Source: Pyrus communis (taxonomy: Eukaryota; Streptophyta; Magnoliopsida; Rosales; Rosaceae). Taken from it: DNA of 64,000 nt. The DNA is taken from the NCBI RefSeq assembly GCF_963583255.1, contig NC_084817.1, positions 14,018,121 through 14,082,120 on the forward strand. The letters are read 5' to 3'. Below, in pieces: positions 1 through 10,870 of the stretch. The position numbers and the translations under genes are program-made. The notes below the pieces were generated by a model, which saw only the letters and a program-made list of their open reading frames with translations, was not told where the DNA came from and did no database searches. Each line of letters opens with the position of its first letter. Position 1 is the first letter of the stretch.

Positions 1-2075
1 AGACTCAAACACTTTAAAAACACAAACTAAATTGATTTCTAATTAAATTGAACAATAAAGTAAAGGGGGGAAGAGTTTTGATTTGACGAAAATTGAAATA
101 ACAAAACAAGTTAATAAACTAAGCAGAATGTAAATATGAATTTGTGATAGAATGAATGGAATGGAGGCTAGCTAAGGGGTTCTTCTCCATACATGTTATA
201 CTTGCATACAAGATTGATTCTCAGTTGGTCTTTCGATAAATTATGAAACTCAATGCTCCAAGTTAATTAGGTTCGCTTAAATTAACTTTCAGATTTCCCT
301 AGATTCGTTGGATTGAATGGAATACGCATTACAACCAAATTATTCTTAATCAAAGTCCCTAACTATGGAATACGCATGATAGAGACATTCAACAAAGATC
401 ATTAAGTTCAACGGAAATCATAAACATCGACGAGGCATTCGTTACTATGGAATACGCATGAAACTTATGCCAAGAATTCGTTTAACGCGATTATGAGCAA
501 CCTCCACTACTTGTGAATATAAGTTCGTAACGTTTAGGTGAAACTCACTTATATTCTAGCGTCATATTCATGCATGAAAATTAAGCTTGCAATCTCAATG
601 AACATACATAAATAAGTTATCAATCAAACAGTTAAACGAATTGAATCCACAACTTATGAAATTCCAACGAAAGTTAATCAATTCATATTGCAAATATAAA
701 CATAGTTTCGAATCACCCCCTAGCTAAAGGGGGTTTAGTTCCTCATAACTTTGAAATTAAAGAAACACCTAAACATTCCAACAACTCAAACGTGAATTGT
801 ATGAACGTTTAGGCACTCTTCTCTTCCCTTCTCATACGTACAAAACAAAGAGAATTAAATTTAAACTTTGAAATCAAAGAAACACCTAAACATTCCAACA
901 ACTCAAACTTGAATTGTATGAACGTTTAAGCACTCTTTTCTTCCTCGTTGTTGTAGCACAAGGTCTAAGGTGAGCTTTGGGGGGTTGGGAAGTGGTAGAG
1001 GAGTGGTTTGGAGGGTTGGGAAGTGGTGGAAATGGAAAGATGGTTTTGGATTCTAAGGGGACTCACGGCAAAGAGAAGGAATGGAAGTGTTTGTGGTGTG
1101 TTGTGTATGAAATGAGATATGAATTGAATGGGTGAATGCAAGGGTATTTATAGGAGTAGTGGAGGGAACATATGGTTGTTTGTTTAAGATGCAAGTGGCT
1201 AATTAATGATGGAAAAGTATGTGATTTAAAGGATGCAAAGTGAATGAATCATGAATCATTGTGGATGAAAGGTGGAAGTGCATGTGTTGATGACTAGGTT
1301 AGTGGGTGGAAATCTGAAAATGGCATATAGGAATGGGAGCTCACGGTTTGAATGTGTAAAGTGTGTGTGAATGCATGTGAAGATGCAATAAATAATGCAT
1401 GTAGGGTTAGGAAATAATGAAGAAATGCATGTGAGATGTTTGGAAAGGAAATGGGAACCCATGGCAATGAAGTTGTTTTGTGTTGTGAATTATGATGAAT
1501 GCATGTGAGTTAAAGAGGGAGAATGTGGTGAAATGATGAAGTAGGAAGGTGGAAATGCATGTGAGATGTTTGGAAAGGAATAAAGAATGAATGGTGGAAA
1601 TGTGAGTGAATGATGTGCATGTGTGAGAATGCATGTGGAATTAAGAGGAGTATGGAAGTGAAATAAATGAATGATATGTTAAGTGATAAGTGAATGATAT
1701 GTGGTGAGTGATAAGTGAATGGTTTGATAAGTGATAAATGAATTAGTTTAAAGGGCTAGGGTTTAAGTACATAGAATGGGCCTAAAATAGGTTGGTTTGT
1801 ATGGCATAATGTGTTTGATTGGGCTAGAGCCATTGTTTTGTGTCTTCAAGTGCATACAAGGCCTTCAAATTCGTCCATCCTCTTGGCTCCATGGATAAGC
1901 TATCCAATCCATGCCCAAAAATGCTCCAAATGGCCTCAAAATGCACTTTCTTGCTCCCTAGGCCCTTAGAACCTGAAAACACACAAAAGAAGCATAAAGG
2001 ACTAAAATAACGAGAGAAACATAACGTAAATGCACGAGAACAAGCCATTTAAGTCGCATGAATATGCTCCTATCA
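1..2075 (-). repeat. 3' LTR of element A (first ~204 bp cut by the window edge)
   Basis: Matches 7718-9792 without a length difference. It ends GCTCCTATCA, the complement of the 5'-TGATAGGAGC terminus shared by most LTRs here, followed by the complemented polypurine tract. A TATA box (complement of TATAAATA) lies at 1145-1152. Upstream of it in the sense direction (1250-1740) is a U3 rich in GCATGTG motifs. A 68-bp segment is duplicated at 747-814 and 864-931. Short frames here are not conserved proteins. Confidence 0.93.
1145..1152 (-). promoter_or_regulatory. TATA box of element A 3' LTR
   Basis: Complement reads TATAAATA, placed between a motif-rich U3 and the R/U5 part, at the same relative place as in the LTRs of D, E and F. 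The 5' LTR copy is at 8862-8869. Confidence 0.65.
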
Positions 2076-2090
2076 AATACCCCCACACTT
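2076..2090 (-). promoter_or_regulatory. Polypurine tract of element A
   Basis: The complement reads AAGTGTGGGGGTATT directly against the LTR start, the same arrangement as in C, D, E and F. It is the expected plus-strand primer for reverse transcription. Confidence 0.85.
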
Positions 2091-2822
2091 AGCTTTTGCT
2101 AGTCCTCGAGCAAAACAGAATAAAAACAAATAAACAAAACGACACTAAACACGTAAAACACAACCTAAACCTTCCAACAACCGTCTTAGGGATTTCCAAT
2201 GCACATGACAAGTTAAAAATCATCATTCTCACAGATTTTAGTCATCTTCACATTTAAGTACATTCTTAATCATAGTCACCATATACTAGTTCACAATTAA
2301 GCATTTAAAACCATGTTTTGAATGTAGTAACATGCCTTAGAGAATTTGCTCAATTCCTTTCAAGATATGCACTCAATTTTTACTCAGATTTTCTAACTAC
2401 ACACCCTAATCTAGTCATATGTGAGAAGATTGATGTAAACATGAAAACGACACTCACATATATGTATCACAAAGAACGCAAATTCTGGAGTTAATAATCA
2501 ATTTTAGATATGATCTCATGAATGGAATGCTACTACTTAGACGCGAGAACCAGTGACACCATAAGCTCATACCAAGTTCAAACTCCACAAATTGAAATAC
2601 ACAACACTCAAGATAGAAGTCAAGGGTTGTAACGGGGCTTGGGGTATGTGGATAAAGAAGGGATATGGAAAACAAAGGTTCTTAAAGAAATAGTGAGCAA
2701 AGCATTTTAATCAACTTAGAATTCACTTTTGAATGAAAACTCAACTTTTGAACAAAAAGGGAGAATTTAGACAATTTACGCCCAGAATTGGTGTTTTGGA
2801 ACCTTTCTTCAATCACTTATTC

Positions 2823-2869
<47 letters not shown>

Positions 2870-3838
2870 CTTTTGAATCTCAAAACAAAAACACTTAAAC
2901 ATTCTCTCCCCCACACTTATTTTCTTTCATAATGTAACTCAAAAGGAATTCAATTAAGTCATGCTCACTATCTTTTAAGAACAAGGGTAAGGACGGTCAT
3001 ATTCTAGGTTAGGTGAAGATAAAGTGGGTAAACAAAGAACATGGGTTAACATGGCTCAACGGGGGTAAAACTTACAACATATACGAAATATGGGAAGCGA
3101 GGCTATTTGGCTATGGTGGCAACTACACAACTTCATCTTGATATATGTTATGCAAATCAATAACATGCTTTGAATGAAATGGGCATGAGTTCTAGCATTT
3201 GGAACTATATGATGAAACGCCTTCTAAGTAGTAACCAAGCAAAGAATAATGAGATCATGCAACGATTTTAGAAAACAAGAAATCACAGATTATACTCTCC
3301 AAAGAACGTTATAGGCTCAAGTCTCTCAGGGTTGTAGCATTTGTTTGAGTTCCTTCCTTCAGGTATGTTACAAAAACTAAATTTTCTTTTATGATTGCAT
3401 GTGAAGTTATACATTATAACCATAACCAAGCATATACCAAGAGTAAATCAAACTTTTCTCTATGTTAATAACTCTTTTTAACAGTCATGCAATTACAAAC
3501 CAAATCCTTATCATTGTGTTGGAAGGTATCCTAAGACACAAACACACACACAAAAACAACTTTAAAACAACTCTTTTTGGGTTTTTCAAAACAATTTTTC
3601 AAATTTTTATGGGATTTTCGAATTTTTAAGACAAAACACACTAAAACAGTTTTAAAACAGTGAGAAACAACATGTGAAGTAATAGGTGATAAAATCCAAC
3701 GAATTTGCATCAAATATACTTAGTTACCCCCCCACACTTAAATCAAACATTGTCCTCAATGTTTTAAGCATAGATTCACACAAAGCATAAGTAAATACAC
3801 AAAAAGCACTTAAACATACTAAACATGGCATAATGTAA
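2091..3838 (-). other. 3' untranslated region of element A
   Basis: Non-coding. It holds a poly(T) run at about 2829-2869 and two further PPT-like sequences (complement AAGTGTGGGGGGG at 3725-3739 and AAGTGTGGGGGAG at 2906-2918). Its order of short conserved blocks is shared with the 3' regions of B, C, D, E and F. No open frame of credible length. Confidence 0.75.
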
Positions 3839-4690
3839 TTAACAAAGAGAAGAGTTTAGAGACGCAAATCTGGTTATAGAGTGTAAATTCCATCTTCTCT
3901 TTGTTGATTGCATTGAGGCTTGATCTTGATGATTCCACAGGCTTACTCTTGAACTGGTTTCTGCCCATCGTTGATTTTCCTTTGTGCTACTTCTTGAACT
4001 GGGCAGCAGGATGGTTCTTTTGGTCTCCCCCGAAGGTCTGAGCTTATCCCTTTTATCTGTTTCTTTGTTCAATCTTTCCAATTCGTATTGAAAAGGGTTG
4101 GAGGATAACTCAGCCTATGTTTGTCTCCACATGCTTCAATGTATCATTTTCACTTGCCTTACTCGCTCCCCTTTGCAGAAGTGGTCCCTTCTCCGGAAGT
4201 GTATCAACCGTTGAAGATGACTACTCGAGAGCAACGCTAGGTAAGCAATCAGGAATAGATTCCAGGCAGTTGGCTCCAGATCGGAAGATTGACTCCAAGT
4301 GCCGGCTGATTGCTTCTTTTACTTTGCCATGCGAGTAAGAACAAGGACAAAGAAAAAGACAGGGAAAGAGCATGATATGAGATACTTTTGCTTTTGACCT
4401 TGATGATATGAGATACCTTTGCTTTGAAGAAGCGGTGAATGAATCAGCACAAGCTTCAATCCGCCGTTTCCTCCTGGGTCATATGTACTCCAGGCATCTG
4501 GTATCATCTTTGGGGAAGAAGAAAGAATTGAGTATTTTGAAAGGCTTTGCTGGGAGTGCACCCTCAGAGGTGAGGGAGAGTTGGGCAATTTCTTCAGGTT
4601 TGCCCTGCCATAAAAGACGAAGGTCGACATATATAGAGATAATATCAAGTGGTGGTACTTTTTACCCTTGTCGACAAACGTTTTGATCCC
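3839..4690 (-). other. Conserved sense-directed stretch of the cargo module, element A
   Basis: Same sequence as 52400-53230 (F), 62750-63610 (G) and 10060-10870 (Z). It begins with a TATA-like sequence (complement TATATAT, 4629-4635) and is transcribable away from the antisense gene. Frames in the different copies differ in length and are broken, so coding is not supported. It may be a captured promoter/5' untranslated fragment or a non-coding transcript. Confidence 0.5.
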
Positions 4691-5184
4691 GCAATTCCGG
4701 CTTTTTGAAATAGTGGCGCCTCTTCGATCTTTGAATTCGCCTCTTCGATTTCTGAGCAGGCGCCCCTTCGATTTCTGAACGACGCCCCTTCGCTTTCTGA
4801 ACGACACGTGGTAGTGCAGATGCGGCTCCTTTTGACAAAGCTGCACGCGTCTTCTGAAAAGCAGAGAAAGCGTCGCCGAACTTTGCGCTTGTCGGCTAAA
4901 GACGTGTAGTTGCGATGATGGCCTCCACGTGTTTTCAGCTTTGTCAGAAATCTTTTGACAAAGTTGAACGCGTTTTCTGAAAAGCCGAGGGAGCGTCGCC
5001 GAAATTACGCCGGAAATTCCGGCTTTTTGAATCGGTGGACGCGTCGCCTTGGCTTTTTTTATTGAGCTATCGATCACCACAACAAACACACTCTGAAGAT
5101 TTCCCATTCCTGAAACTCGACTCCGGCCCTTTGTGAAATTTTTAACTCCATCCACCCCTTCTCTTTGAACACTTTTTAAAAAAA
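4691..5184 (+). promoter_or_regulatory. GC-rich upstream region of the antisense gene, element A
   Basis: Lies between the antisense start codon at 5185 and the divergent TATA-like box at 4629-4635. It holds two CACGTG G-boxes (4805-4810 and 4926-4931), several ~20-26 bp modules of the type TTCGATTTCTGAACGACGCC (about 4725-4805), and repeated CGCGT/TTTTGACAAAG blocks. GC content is much higher than in the surrounding AT-rich element. Promoter function is inferred from position, motifs and conservation with F and G. Confidence 0.55.
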
Positions 5185-5871
5185 ATGGCAAACTCATCGA
5201 ACCTTAGCTTAGATTTGAGTCTCAGCAGCGATCCGGTTGCGCCCCGTCAAGGTAATGTATGGCGCCCTTCTTTTTTATCTTCTAACGGTCCTCTTTCAGG
5301 TGAAGACTCTGTGATGCAGGACGCCACAACAGCTACAATAGTAGCTAAAAACCTCCTCACTCCAAAAGATAGTAGGCTGCTGTCAGGACGGTCCGATGAG
5401 TTGGCCGTTCAAGAGTCCCTCGCACTTAGTGTTCAGTGTGCGAGCTCTGTGTCCAACATGGGCCTACGCCTGCTTGCCCGCTCCCGTCAGGTGGAATCGT
5501 TGATGGCAGAGGTGGAAAGACTTAAGCAAGAGATCCAGCAGCTTAAGTACGAGAATAGAAGTTTGCATGTGCTTGCAAATAACTATTCGTCGGGGATGAA
5601 GAGGAAGCTTGATGAGCTGCAAGAGTCTGAAGGTCGGATTCACAGTGACCGTCAAAGGTTTTCGTCTTTCCTCCAGAGGCACCTTTTTCCTGGCTCATCC
5701 AGCGCTTGGCCAAGTATTGAGGCCTGGAATGCTCTATCTTCGATGCCTCCCGCTCCGATGCCTTCTGCTCCGATGCCTTCTGTTCCTACGCCTTCTGCAC
5801 CGATGCCTCCCGCTTCTATGCCTTCCGCTTCTGCTCCTCGTAGTGGGGCTTCACGCAAACAACCTTTGTGA
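5185..5871 (+). CDS. Antisense gene of non-autonomous element A: coiled-coil protein of unknown function
   Basis: I do not recognise the family. The 228-residue product runs opposite to its host element. The N-terminus (1-30) is rich in Ser/Leu; residues about 97-150 are charged, with heptad-like Leu spacing and MAEVERLKQEIQQLKYE at about 107-123, which predicts a coiled coil; the tail (about 186-218) is a run of Pro-Met-Pro-(S/P)-Ala repeats; the last residues are basic. No signal peptide or membrane segment. The start is chosen because the ATG follows an A-rich leader (AAAAAATGGC) and is the same in F (51886) and G (62226). Three copies keep the frame open with mostly amino-acid substitutions and length change only in the repeat tail, which argues for past selection or recent common origin. 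Antisense frames are known in Tat-lineage plant elements; homology to those is not claimed. Confidence 0.7.
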   Translation: MANSSNLSLDLSLSSDPVAPRQGNVWRPSFLSSNGPLSGEDSVMQDATTATIVAKNLLTPKDSRLLSGRSDELAVQESLALSVQCASSVSNMGLRLLARSRQVESLMAEVERLKQEIQQLKYENRSLHVLANNYSSGMKRKLDELQESEGRIHSDRQRFSSFLQRHLFPGSSSAWPSIEAWNALSSMPPAPMPSAPMPSVPTPSAPMPPASMPSASAPRSGASRKQPL

Positions 5872-5902
5872 AGCTCCACCTTTCTCTATGTTTAGTATCT
5901 TT

Positions 5903-5908
5903 CTTTTT

Positions 5909-5955
<47 letters not shown>
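5903..5955. repeat. Poly(T)/poly(A) tract between the convergent genes of element A
   Basis: About 50 bp of nearly pure T (plus strand) separating the 3' ends of the antisense gene and the gag remnant. The equivalent spot in F (51129-51177) and G (61487-61502) is also A-rich in the sense direction. Confidence 0.9.
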
Positions 5956-5957
<2 letters not shown>

Positions 5958-5966
5958 TAAATAAAA

Positions 5967-7301
5967 TCAAACGGCATGGAATTTATCTTTGAATGGGCGG
6001 TGATACTTGAAATGATCCGGTAATAGTTTAAATTCCAGATTGGGTGCCTGAATCATTAACCACATGTTAGTATAAAAGAAAATTGAAATTCGGGGAGGCG
6101 GCTTACCTGTGTGCTCCAAAATGAACTCCAGAATAAACACCCCTTCGAAAGTTATGACTTGTCCCGTGTCATAAAATCCAACTTCCTTGGGAATTGTGGT
6201 TTCAAATTTGTCCTCTTTGATGCCTTCTACATCTTCTCCAGCCACTACCTTCTCTTGAATCATTCTTCTTGGTGTACAAAGTCCTTTGAAGAATTCAACA
6301 CCATCTAAAACTTGTTGTGTTGCACCAAGAATTTGAATAGCATTTTGCACCTTTGGGAAGGCTTCCACGATGTCCTTTTTACTCTCTTCTTGGTTGGGAA
6401 TCAAAAACCTGCTAGGAAAAGGGACATTGGGTGGAATAACATCAGAATAACATGAAATTGGGACGTCCTTACTGGTGGTGGGTGGTTTAGAGGGCTTAGG
6501 GGGCTGCGGCAAGGGTTGTTCTACCCTTGCCGTGTGCATGTCTTCTTCCTCCTCCTCAATTAGCAGCTCTTCATCCACTTCTAGGCTATGTTTGGACATT
6601 TTTAGGTCAGCTCCAACCTCCATAGCACTTCCCAAAGTGATAGCATTATGGATTTCAAAATCTTCCTTCGAGTTTTCAATAGTTGAGTTGGAAAGTTCAC
6701 TTTGCTCTTGAATTTGTTTCATGAACTCCATAATCTGCCCAAATTGCTCGTCCAATTTACCCAACTTCTTGTCTTGATTTTGTTCGTCCTGCGTCAAAGA
6801 GGTTAGTAATTGAAAATTTTTATCATTATCCATGGACATACTTGAACTTGATTGGAATTGTTGTGGGGGAGGTTGTGGTGGCTGCATAGGTGTTGTATTG
6901 AACTCCTCATATGGTTGCCAATATGCTTCTTGTTGAGCCTCATTGGCTTGATTTTGTGACCCCTGCGCCAAAGAATTTATTTCATTAAGAATTTGAATAT
7001 AATCTACTGGCGAACTTGAATTTAATTGAGCATATTGCATATGAAGTTGTGGTGGCTGCATAGGTCTTGAATAGAACTCCTCATATGGTTGCCAATATGC
7101 TTCACGTTGAACTTGTTGATCTTCCCACCATATAGAGTTTGAATGATCCCTCCAATCTCTTTGTGGACATTGATTGGCTTGAAATCCTTGCCTATATGAA
7201 GCACCAAATGTAGGGACACTCTGCATTGTGGTCCTTTCGGCATACGGCGACAATTTAGAAGTAAGATTTGCCAATTGAGCTTGAATGCTAGCAAAATCCA
7301 T
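5967..7301 (-). CDS. Gag-pol remnant (deleted Gag-like protein) of element A
   Basis: A 444-residue frame starting MDFASIQAQLANLTSKL. It resembles the Gag linker of the autonomous elements: a Trp/Gln/Pro-rich part (WRDHSNSIWW and repeated YWQPYEEF), then LGKLDEQFGQIMEFMKQ, matching the [15 protein letters not shown] segment, then [18 protein letters not shown] and KDIVEAFPKVQ, matching the stretch just before the protease. It ends with LEFKLLPDHFKYHRPFKD, matching the [12 protein letters not shown] segment upstream of RT. The main Gag domain, the CCHC knuckle, protease, RT, RNase H and integrase are missing. It is therefore an internally deleted gag-pol that is still open. Homologues in this window are at 49974-51113 and 60550-61473. 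Whether it is still translated or functional is unknown. Confidence 0.7.
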   Translation of the reverse strand: MDFASIQAQLANLTSKLSPYAERTTMQSVPTFGASYRQGFQANQCPQRDWRDHSNSIWWEDQQVQREAYWQPYEEFYSRPMQPPQLHMQYAQLNSSSPVDYIQILNEINSLAQGSQNQANEAQQEAYWQPYEEFNTTPMQPPQPPPQQFQSSSSMSMDNDKNFQLLTSLTQDEQNQDKKLGKLDEQFGQIMEFMKQIQEQSELSNSTIENSKEDFEIHNAITLGSAMEVGADLKMSKHSLEVDEELLIEEEEEDMHTARVEQPLPQPPKPSKPPTTSKDVPISCYSDVIPPNVPFPSRFLIPNQEESKKDIVEAFPKVQNAIQILGATQQVLDGVEFFKGLCTPRRMIQEKVVAGEDVEGIKEDKFETTIPKEVGFYDTGQVITFEGVFILEFILEHTGKPPPRISIFFYTNMWLMIQAPNLEFKLLPDHFKYHRPFKDKFHAV

Positions 7302-7415
7302 ATCTTACTTCTCTAGTACCTAAAATCAAAGAAAGAGAACTAAATCAAAAATCAAAAGTAACAACAAACAAAGAAAACAACACTAAGTTAGAAACTAAAA
7401 CGAAAACAACTAAAC

Positions 7416-7467
<52 letters not shown>

Positions 7468-7490
7468 CAAGGGATTAGCAAAGTTGCTAA
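7302..7490 (-). other. Leader of element A with poly(A) tract
   Basis: Non-coding leader between PBS and the gag remnant. It contains a run of about 46 A on the plus strand (7418-7463), i.e. poly(T) in the sense direction. Its length may be affected by assembly. Confidence 0.75.
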
Positions 7491-7508
7491 TCCCCGGCAA
7501 CGGCGCCA
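7491..7508 (-). promoter_or_regulatory. Primer binding site of element A (tRNA-Asp type)
   Basis: The complement reads TGGCGCCGTTGCCGGGGA, matching the 3' end of plant tRNA-Asp including CCA. It lies 5 bp inside the LTR. The same 18 bp occur in B, D, E, F and G. Confidence 0.9.
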
Positions 7509-7513
7509 AAATT

Positions 7514-9792
7514 TGATGCGAGAATTTATACGCACACAAATTAAACCCTCTTTTTGTCAATTGTAGTATATGTATAAGTAGGGATCGTTCTGGACCGGGG
7601 ATTAGGAGGGATTGTTAATCTCTTGGAAACTGACTTAAAAACGTAAAAACAATATAAAACACTAAACTAGACTCAAAGAATGCGAAACTAAACGTTAAAA
7701 CACTAAGACAAACCAAAAGACTCAAACACTTTAAAAACACAAACTAAATTGATTTCTAATTAAATTGAACAATAAAGTAAAGGGGGGAAGAGTTTTGATT
7801 TGACGAAAATTGAAATAACAAAACAAGTTAATAAACTAAGCAGAATGTAAATATGAATTTGTGATAGAATGAATGGAATGGAGGCTAGCTAAGGGGTTCT
7901 TCTCCATACATGTTATACTTGCATACAAGATTGATTCTCAGTTGGTCTTTCGATAAATTATGAAACTCAATGCTCCAAGTTAATTAGGTTCGCTTAAATT
8001 AACTTTCAGATTTCCCTAGATTCGTTGGATTGAATGGAATACGCATTACAACCAAATTATTCTTAATCAAAGTCCCTAACTATGGAATACGCATGATAGA
8101 GACATTCAACAAAGATCATTAAGTTCAACGGAAATCATAAACATCGACGAGGCATTCGTTACTATGGAATACGCATGAAACTTATGCCAAGAATTCGTTT
8201 AACGCGATTATGAGCAACCTCCACTACTTGTGAATATAAGTTCGTAACGTTTAGGTGAAACTCACTTATATTCTAGCGTCATATTCATGCATGAAAATTA
8301 AGCTTGCAATCTCAATGAACATACATAAATAAGTTATCAATCAAACAGTTAAACGAATTGAATCCACAACTTATGAAATTCCAACGAAAGTTAATCAATT
8401 CATATTGCAAATATAAACATAGTTTCGAATCACCCCCTAGCTAAAGGGGGTTTAGTTCCTCATAACTTTGAAATTAAAGAAACACCTAAACATTCCAACA
8501 ACTCAAACGTGAATTGTATGAACGTTTAGGCACTCTTCTCTTCCCTTCTCATACGTACAAAACAAAGAGAATTAAATTTAAACTTTGAAATCAAAGAAAC
8601 ACCTAAACATTCCAACAACTCAAACTTGAATTGTATGAACGTTTAAGCACTCTTTTCTTCCTCGTTGTTGTAGCACAAGGTCTAAGGTGAGCTTTGGGGG
8701 GTTGGGAAGTGGTAGAGGAGTGGTTTGGAGGGTTGGGAAGTGGTGGAAATGGAAAGATGGTTTTGGATTCTAAGGGGACTCACGGCAAAGAGAAGGAATG
8801 GAAGTGTTTGTGGTGTGTTGTGTATGAAATGAGATATGAATTGAATGGGTGAATGCAAGGGTATTTATAGGAGTAGTGGAGGGAACATATGGTTGTTTGT
8901 TTAAGATGCAAGTGGCTAATTAATGATGGAAAAGTATGTGATTTAAAGGATGCAAAGTGAATGAATCATGAATCATTGTGGATGAAAGGTGGAAGTGCAT
9001 GTGTTGATGACTAGGTTAGTGGGTGGAAATCTGAAAATGGCATATAGGAATGGGAGCTCACGGTTTGAATGTGTAAAGTGTGTGTGAATGCATGTGAAGA
9101 TGCAATAAATAATGCATGTAGGGTTAGGAAATAATGAAGAAATGCATGTGAGATGTTTGGAAAGGAAATGGGAACCCATGGCAATGAAGTTGTTTTGTGT
9201 TGTGAATTATGATGAATGCATGTGAGTTAAAGAGGGAGAATGTGGTGAAATGATGAAGTAGGAAGGTGGAAATGCATGTGAGATGTTTGGAAAGGAATAA
9301 AGAATGAATGGTGGAAATGTGAGTGAATGATGTGCATGTGTGAGAATGCATGTGGAATTAAGAGGAGTATGGAAGTGAAATAAATGAATGATATGTTAAG
9401 TGATAAGTGAATGATATGTGGTGAGTGATAAGTGAATGGTTTGATAAGTGATAAATGAATTAGTTTAAAGGGCTAGGGTTTAAGTACATAGAATGGGCCT
9501 AAAATAGGTTGGTTTGTATGGCATAATGTGTTTGATTGGGCTAGAGCCATTGTTTTGTGTCTTCAAGTGCATACAAGGCCTTCAAATTCGTCCATCCTCT
9601 TGGCTCCATGGATAAGCTATCCAATCCATGCCCAAAAATGCTCCAAATGGCCTCAAAATGCACTTTCTTGCTCCCTAGGCCCTTAGAACCTGAAAACACA
9701 CAAAAGAAGCATAAAGGACTAAAATAACGAGAGAAACATAACGTAAATGCACGAGAACAAGCCATTTAAGTCGCATGAATATGCTCCTATCA
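7514..9792 (-). repeat. 5' LTR of element A (2279 bp)
   Basis: Starts TGATGCG and ends CTCCTATCA on the plus strand (TG...CA in both senses). TATA box complement at 8862-8869; 68-bp duplication at 8464-8531 and 8581-8648. I see no difference from 1-2075 over the shared length. Confidence 0.93.
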
Positions 9793-10870
9793 GGAGGCCA
9801 TCATCGCAACTACACATCTTTAGCCGACAAGCGCAAAGTTCGGCGACGCTTTCTCTGCTTTTCAGAAAACGCGTGCAGCTTTGTCAAAAGGAGCCGCATC
9901 TGCACTACCACGTGTCGTTCAGAAAAAGAAAGGGCGTCGTTCAGAAATCGAAGGGGCGCCTGCTCAGAAATCGAAGAGACGTCTTCAAAGATCGAACAGG
10001 CGCCACTATTTCAAAAAGCCGGATTTGCGGGATCAAAACGTTTGTCGACAAGGGTAAAAGAAGAGTACCACCACTTGATATTATCTCTATATATGTCGAC
10101 CTTCGTCTTTTATGGCAAGGAAAACCTGAAGAAAATGCCCAACTCTCCCTCACCTCTGAGGGCGCACTCCCAACAAAGCCTTTCGAAATACTCAATTCTT
10201 TCTTCTTCCCCAACGATGATACCAGATGCCTGGAGTACATATGACCCAGGAGGAAACAGCACAACAAATACATGTGCTGAATCATTCACCGCTTCTTCAA
10301 AAGCAAAGGTATCTCATATCATAAAGGTCAAAAGCAAAAGTATCTCATATCATGCTCTTTCCCTGTCTTTTTCTTTGTCCTTGTTCTTACTCGCATGGCA
10401 AAGTAAAAGAAGCAATCAGCCGGCACTTGGAGTCAATCTTCCGATCTGGAGCCAACTGCCTGGAATCTATTCCTGATTGCTTACCTAGCGTTGCTCTCGA
10501 GTAGTCATCTTCAACGGTTGATACACTTCCGGAGAAGGGACCACTTCTGCAAAGGGGAGCGAGTAAGGCAAGTGAAAATGATACATTGAAGCATGTGGAG
10601 ACAAACTTAGGCTGAGTTATCCTCCAACCCTTTTCAATACGAATTGGAAAGATTGAACAAAGAAACAGACCAAAGGAGTAAGCTCAGACCTTCGGGGAAG
10701 ACCAAATGAATCCTGCTGCCCAGCTCAACAGTAGCACAAAGGAAAATCAATGATGGGCGGAAGCCAGTTCAAGAGTAAGCCTGTGGAATCACCAAGATCA
10801 ATGCCTCTATGCAATCACCAAGGAGAAGAGGGAATTTACACTCCATAACCAGATTTGCGTCCCTAAACTC
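9793..10870 (+). other. Cargo module fragment in element Z (upstream region and sense-directed stretch)
   Basis: Nearly the same as 52135-53230 in F and 62480-63610 in G. It includes the tandem TCAGAAATCGAAGGGGCGCC-type modules (about 9915-10010), the G-box at 9909-9914 and TATATAT at 10088-10094. The antisense gene itself would lie left of the insertion of A and is not visible. Several overlapping frames are open here by chance; none is conserved in all copies. Confidence 0.6.

Larger units (their letters stand above)
1..9792 (-). mobile_element. Element A: non-autonomous Athila-like LTR retrotransposon carrying an antisense gene
   Basis: Minus-strand LTR element whose left edge (start of its 3' LTR) lies outside the window. 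In sense order: 5' LTR 7514-9792, tRNA-Asp type PBS, leader with a long homopolymer, a gag-pol remnant (5967-7301), an antisense gene (5185-5871), the GC-rich divergent region, a 3' untranslated region, PPT and 3' LTR. There is no protease, RT, RNase H or integrase, so it would need an autonomous relative to move. The right flank begins GGAGG inside element Z; the matching left duplication is off-window. The two LTRs look identical over the 2075 bp that can be compared, which marks a very recent insertion. Confidence 0.9.

Noticed and set aside
1256..2048. Several 68-75 codon minus-strand frames in the LTR of A, repeated at 8973-9765
   Set aside because: They lie in U3, are low complexity (CACATGCA-driven), and are identical only because the two LTRs are identical; other LTRs lack them.
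4319..5197. 292-codon minus-strand frame overlapping the antisense upstream region
   Set aside because: It overlaps the proposed promoter and is not preserved in length in F, G or Z; the Arg/Ser-rich content follows from the tandem modules.
9747..10476. Frames of 165 and 233 codons across the A/Z junction, and 189 codons at 52172-52741
   Set aside because: Different copies of the same sequence have different, broken frames; the first one starts inside an LTR of another element.
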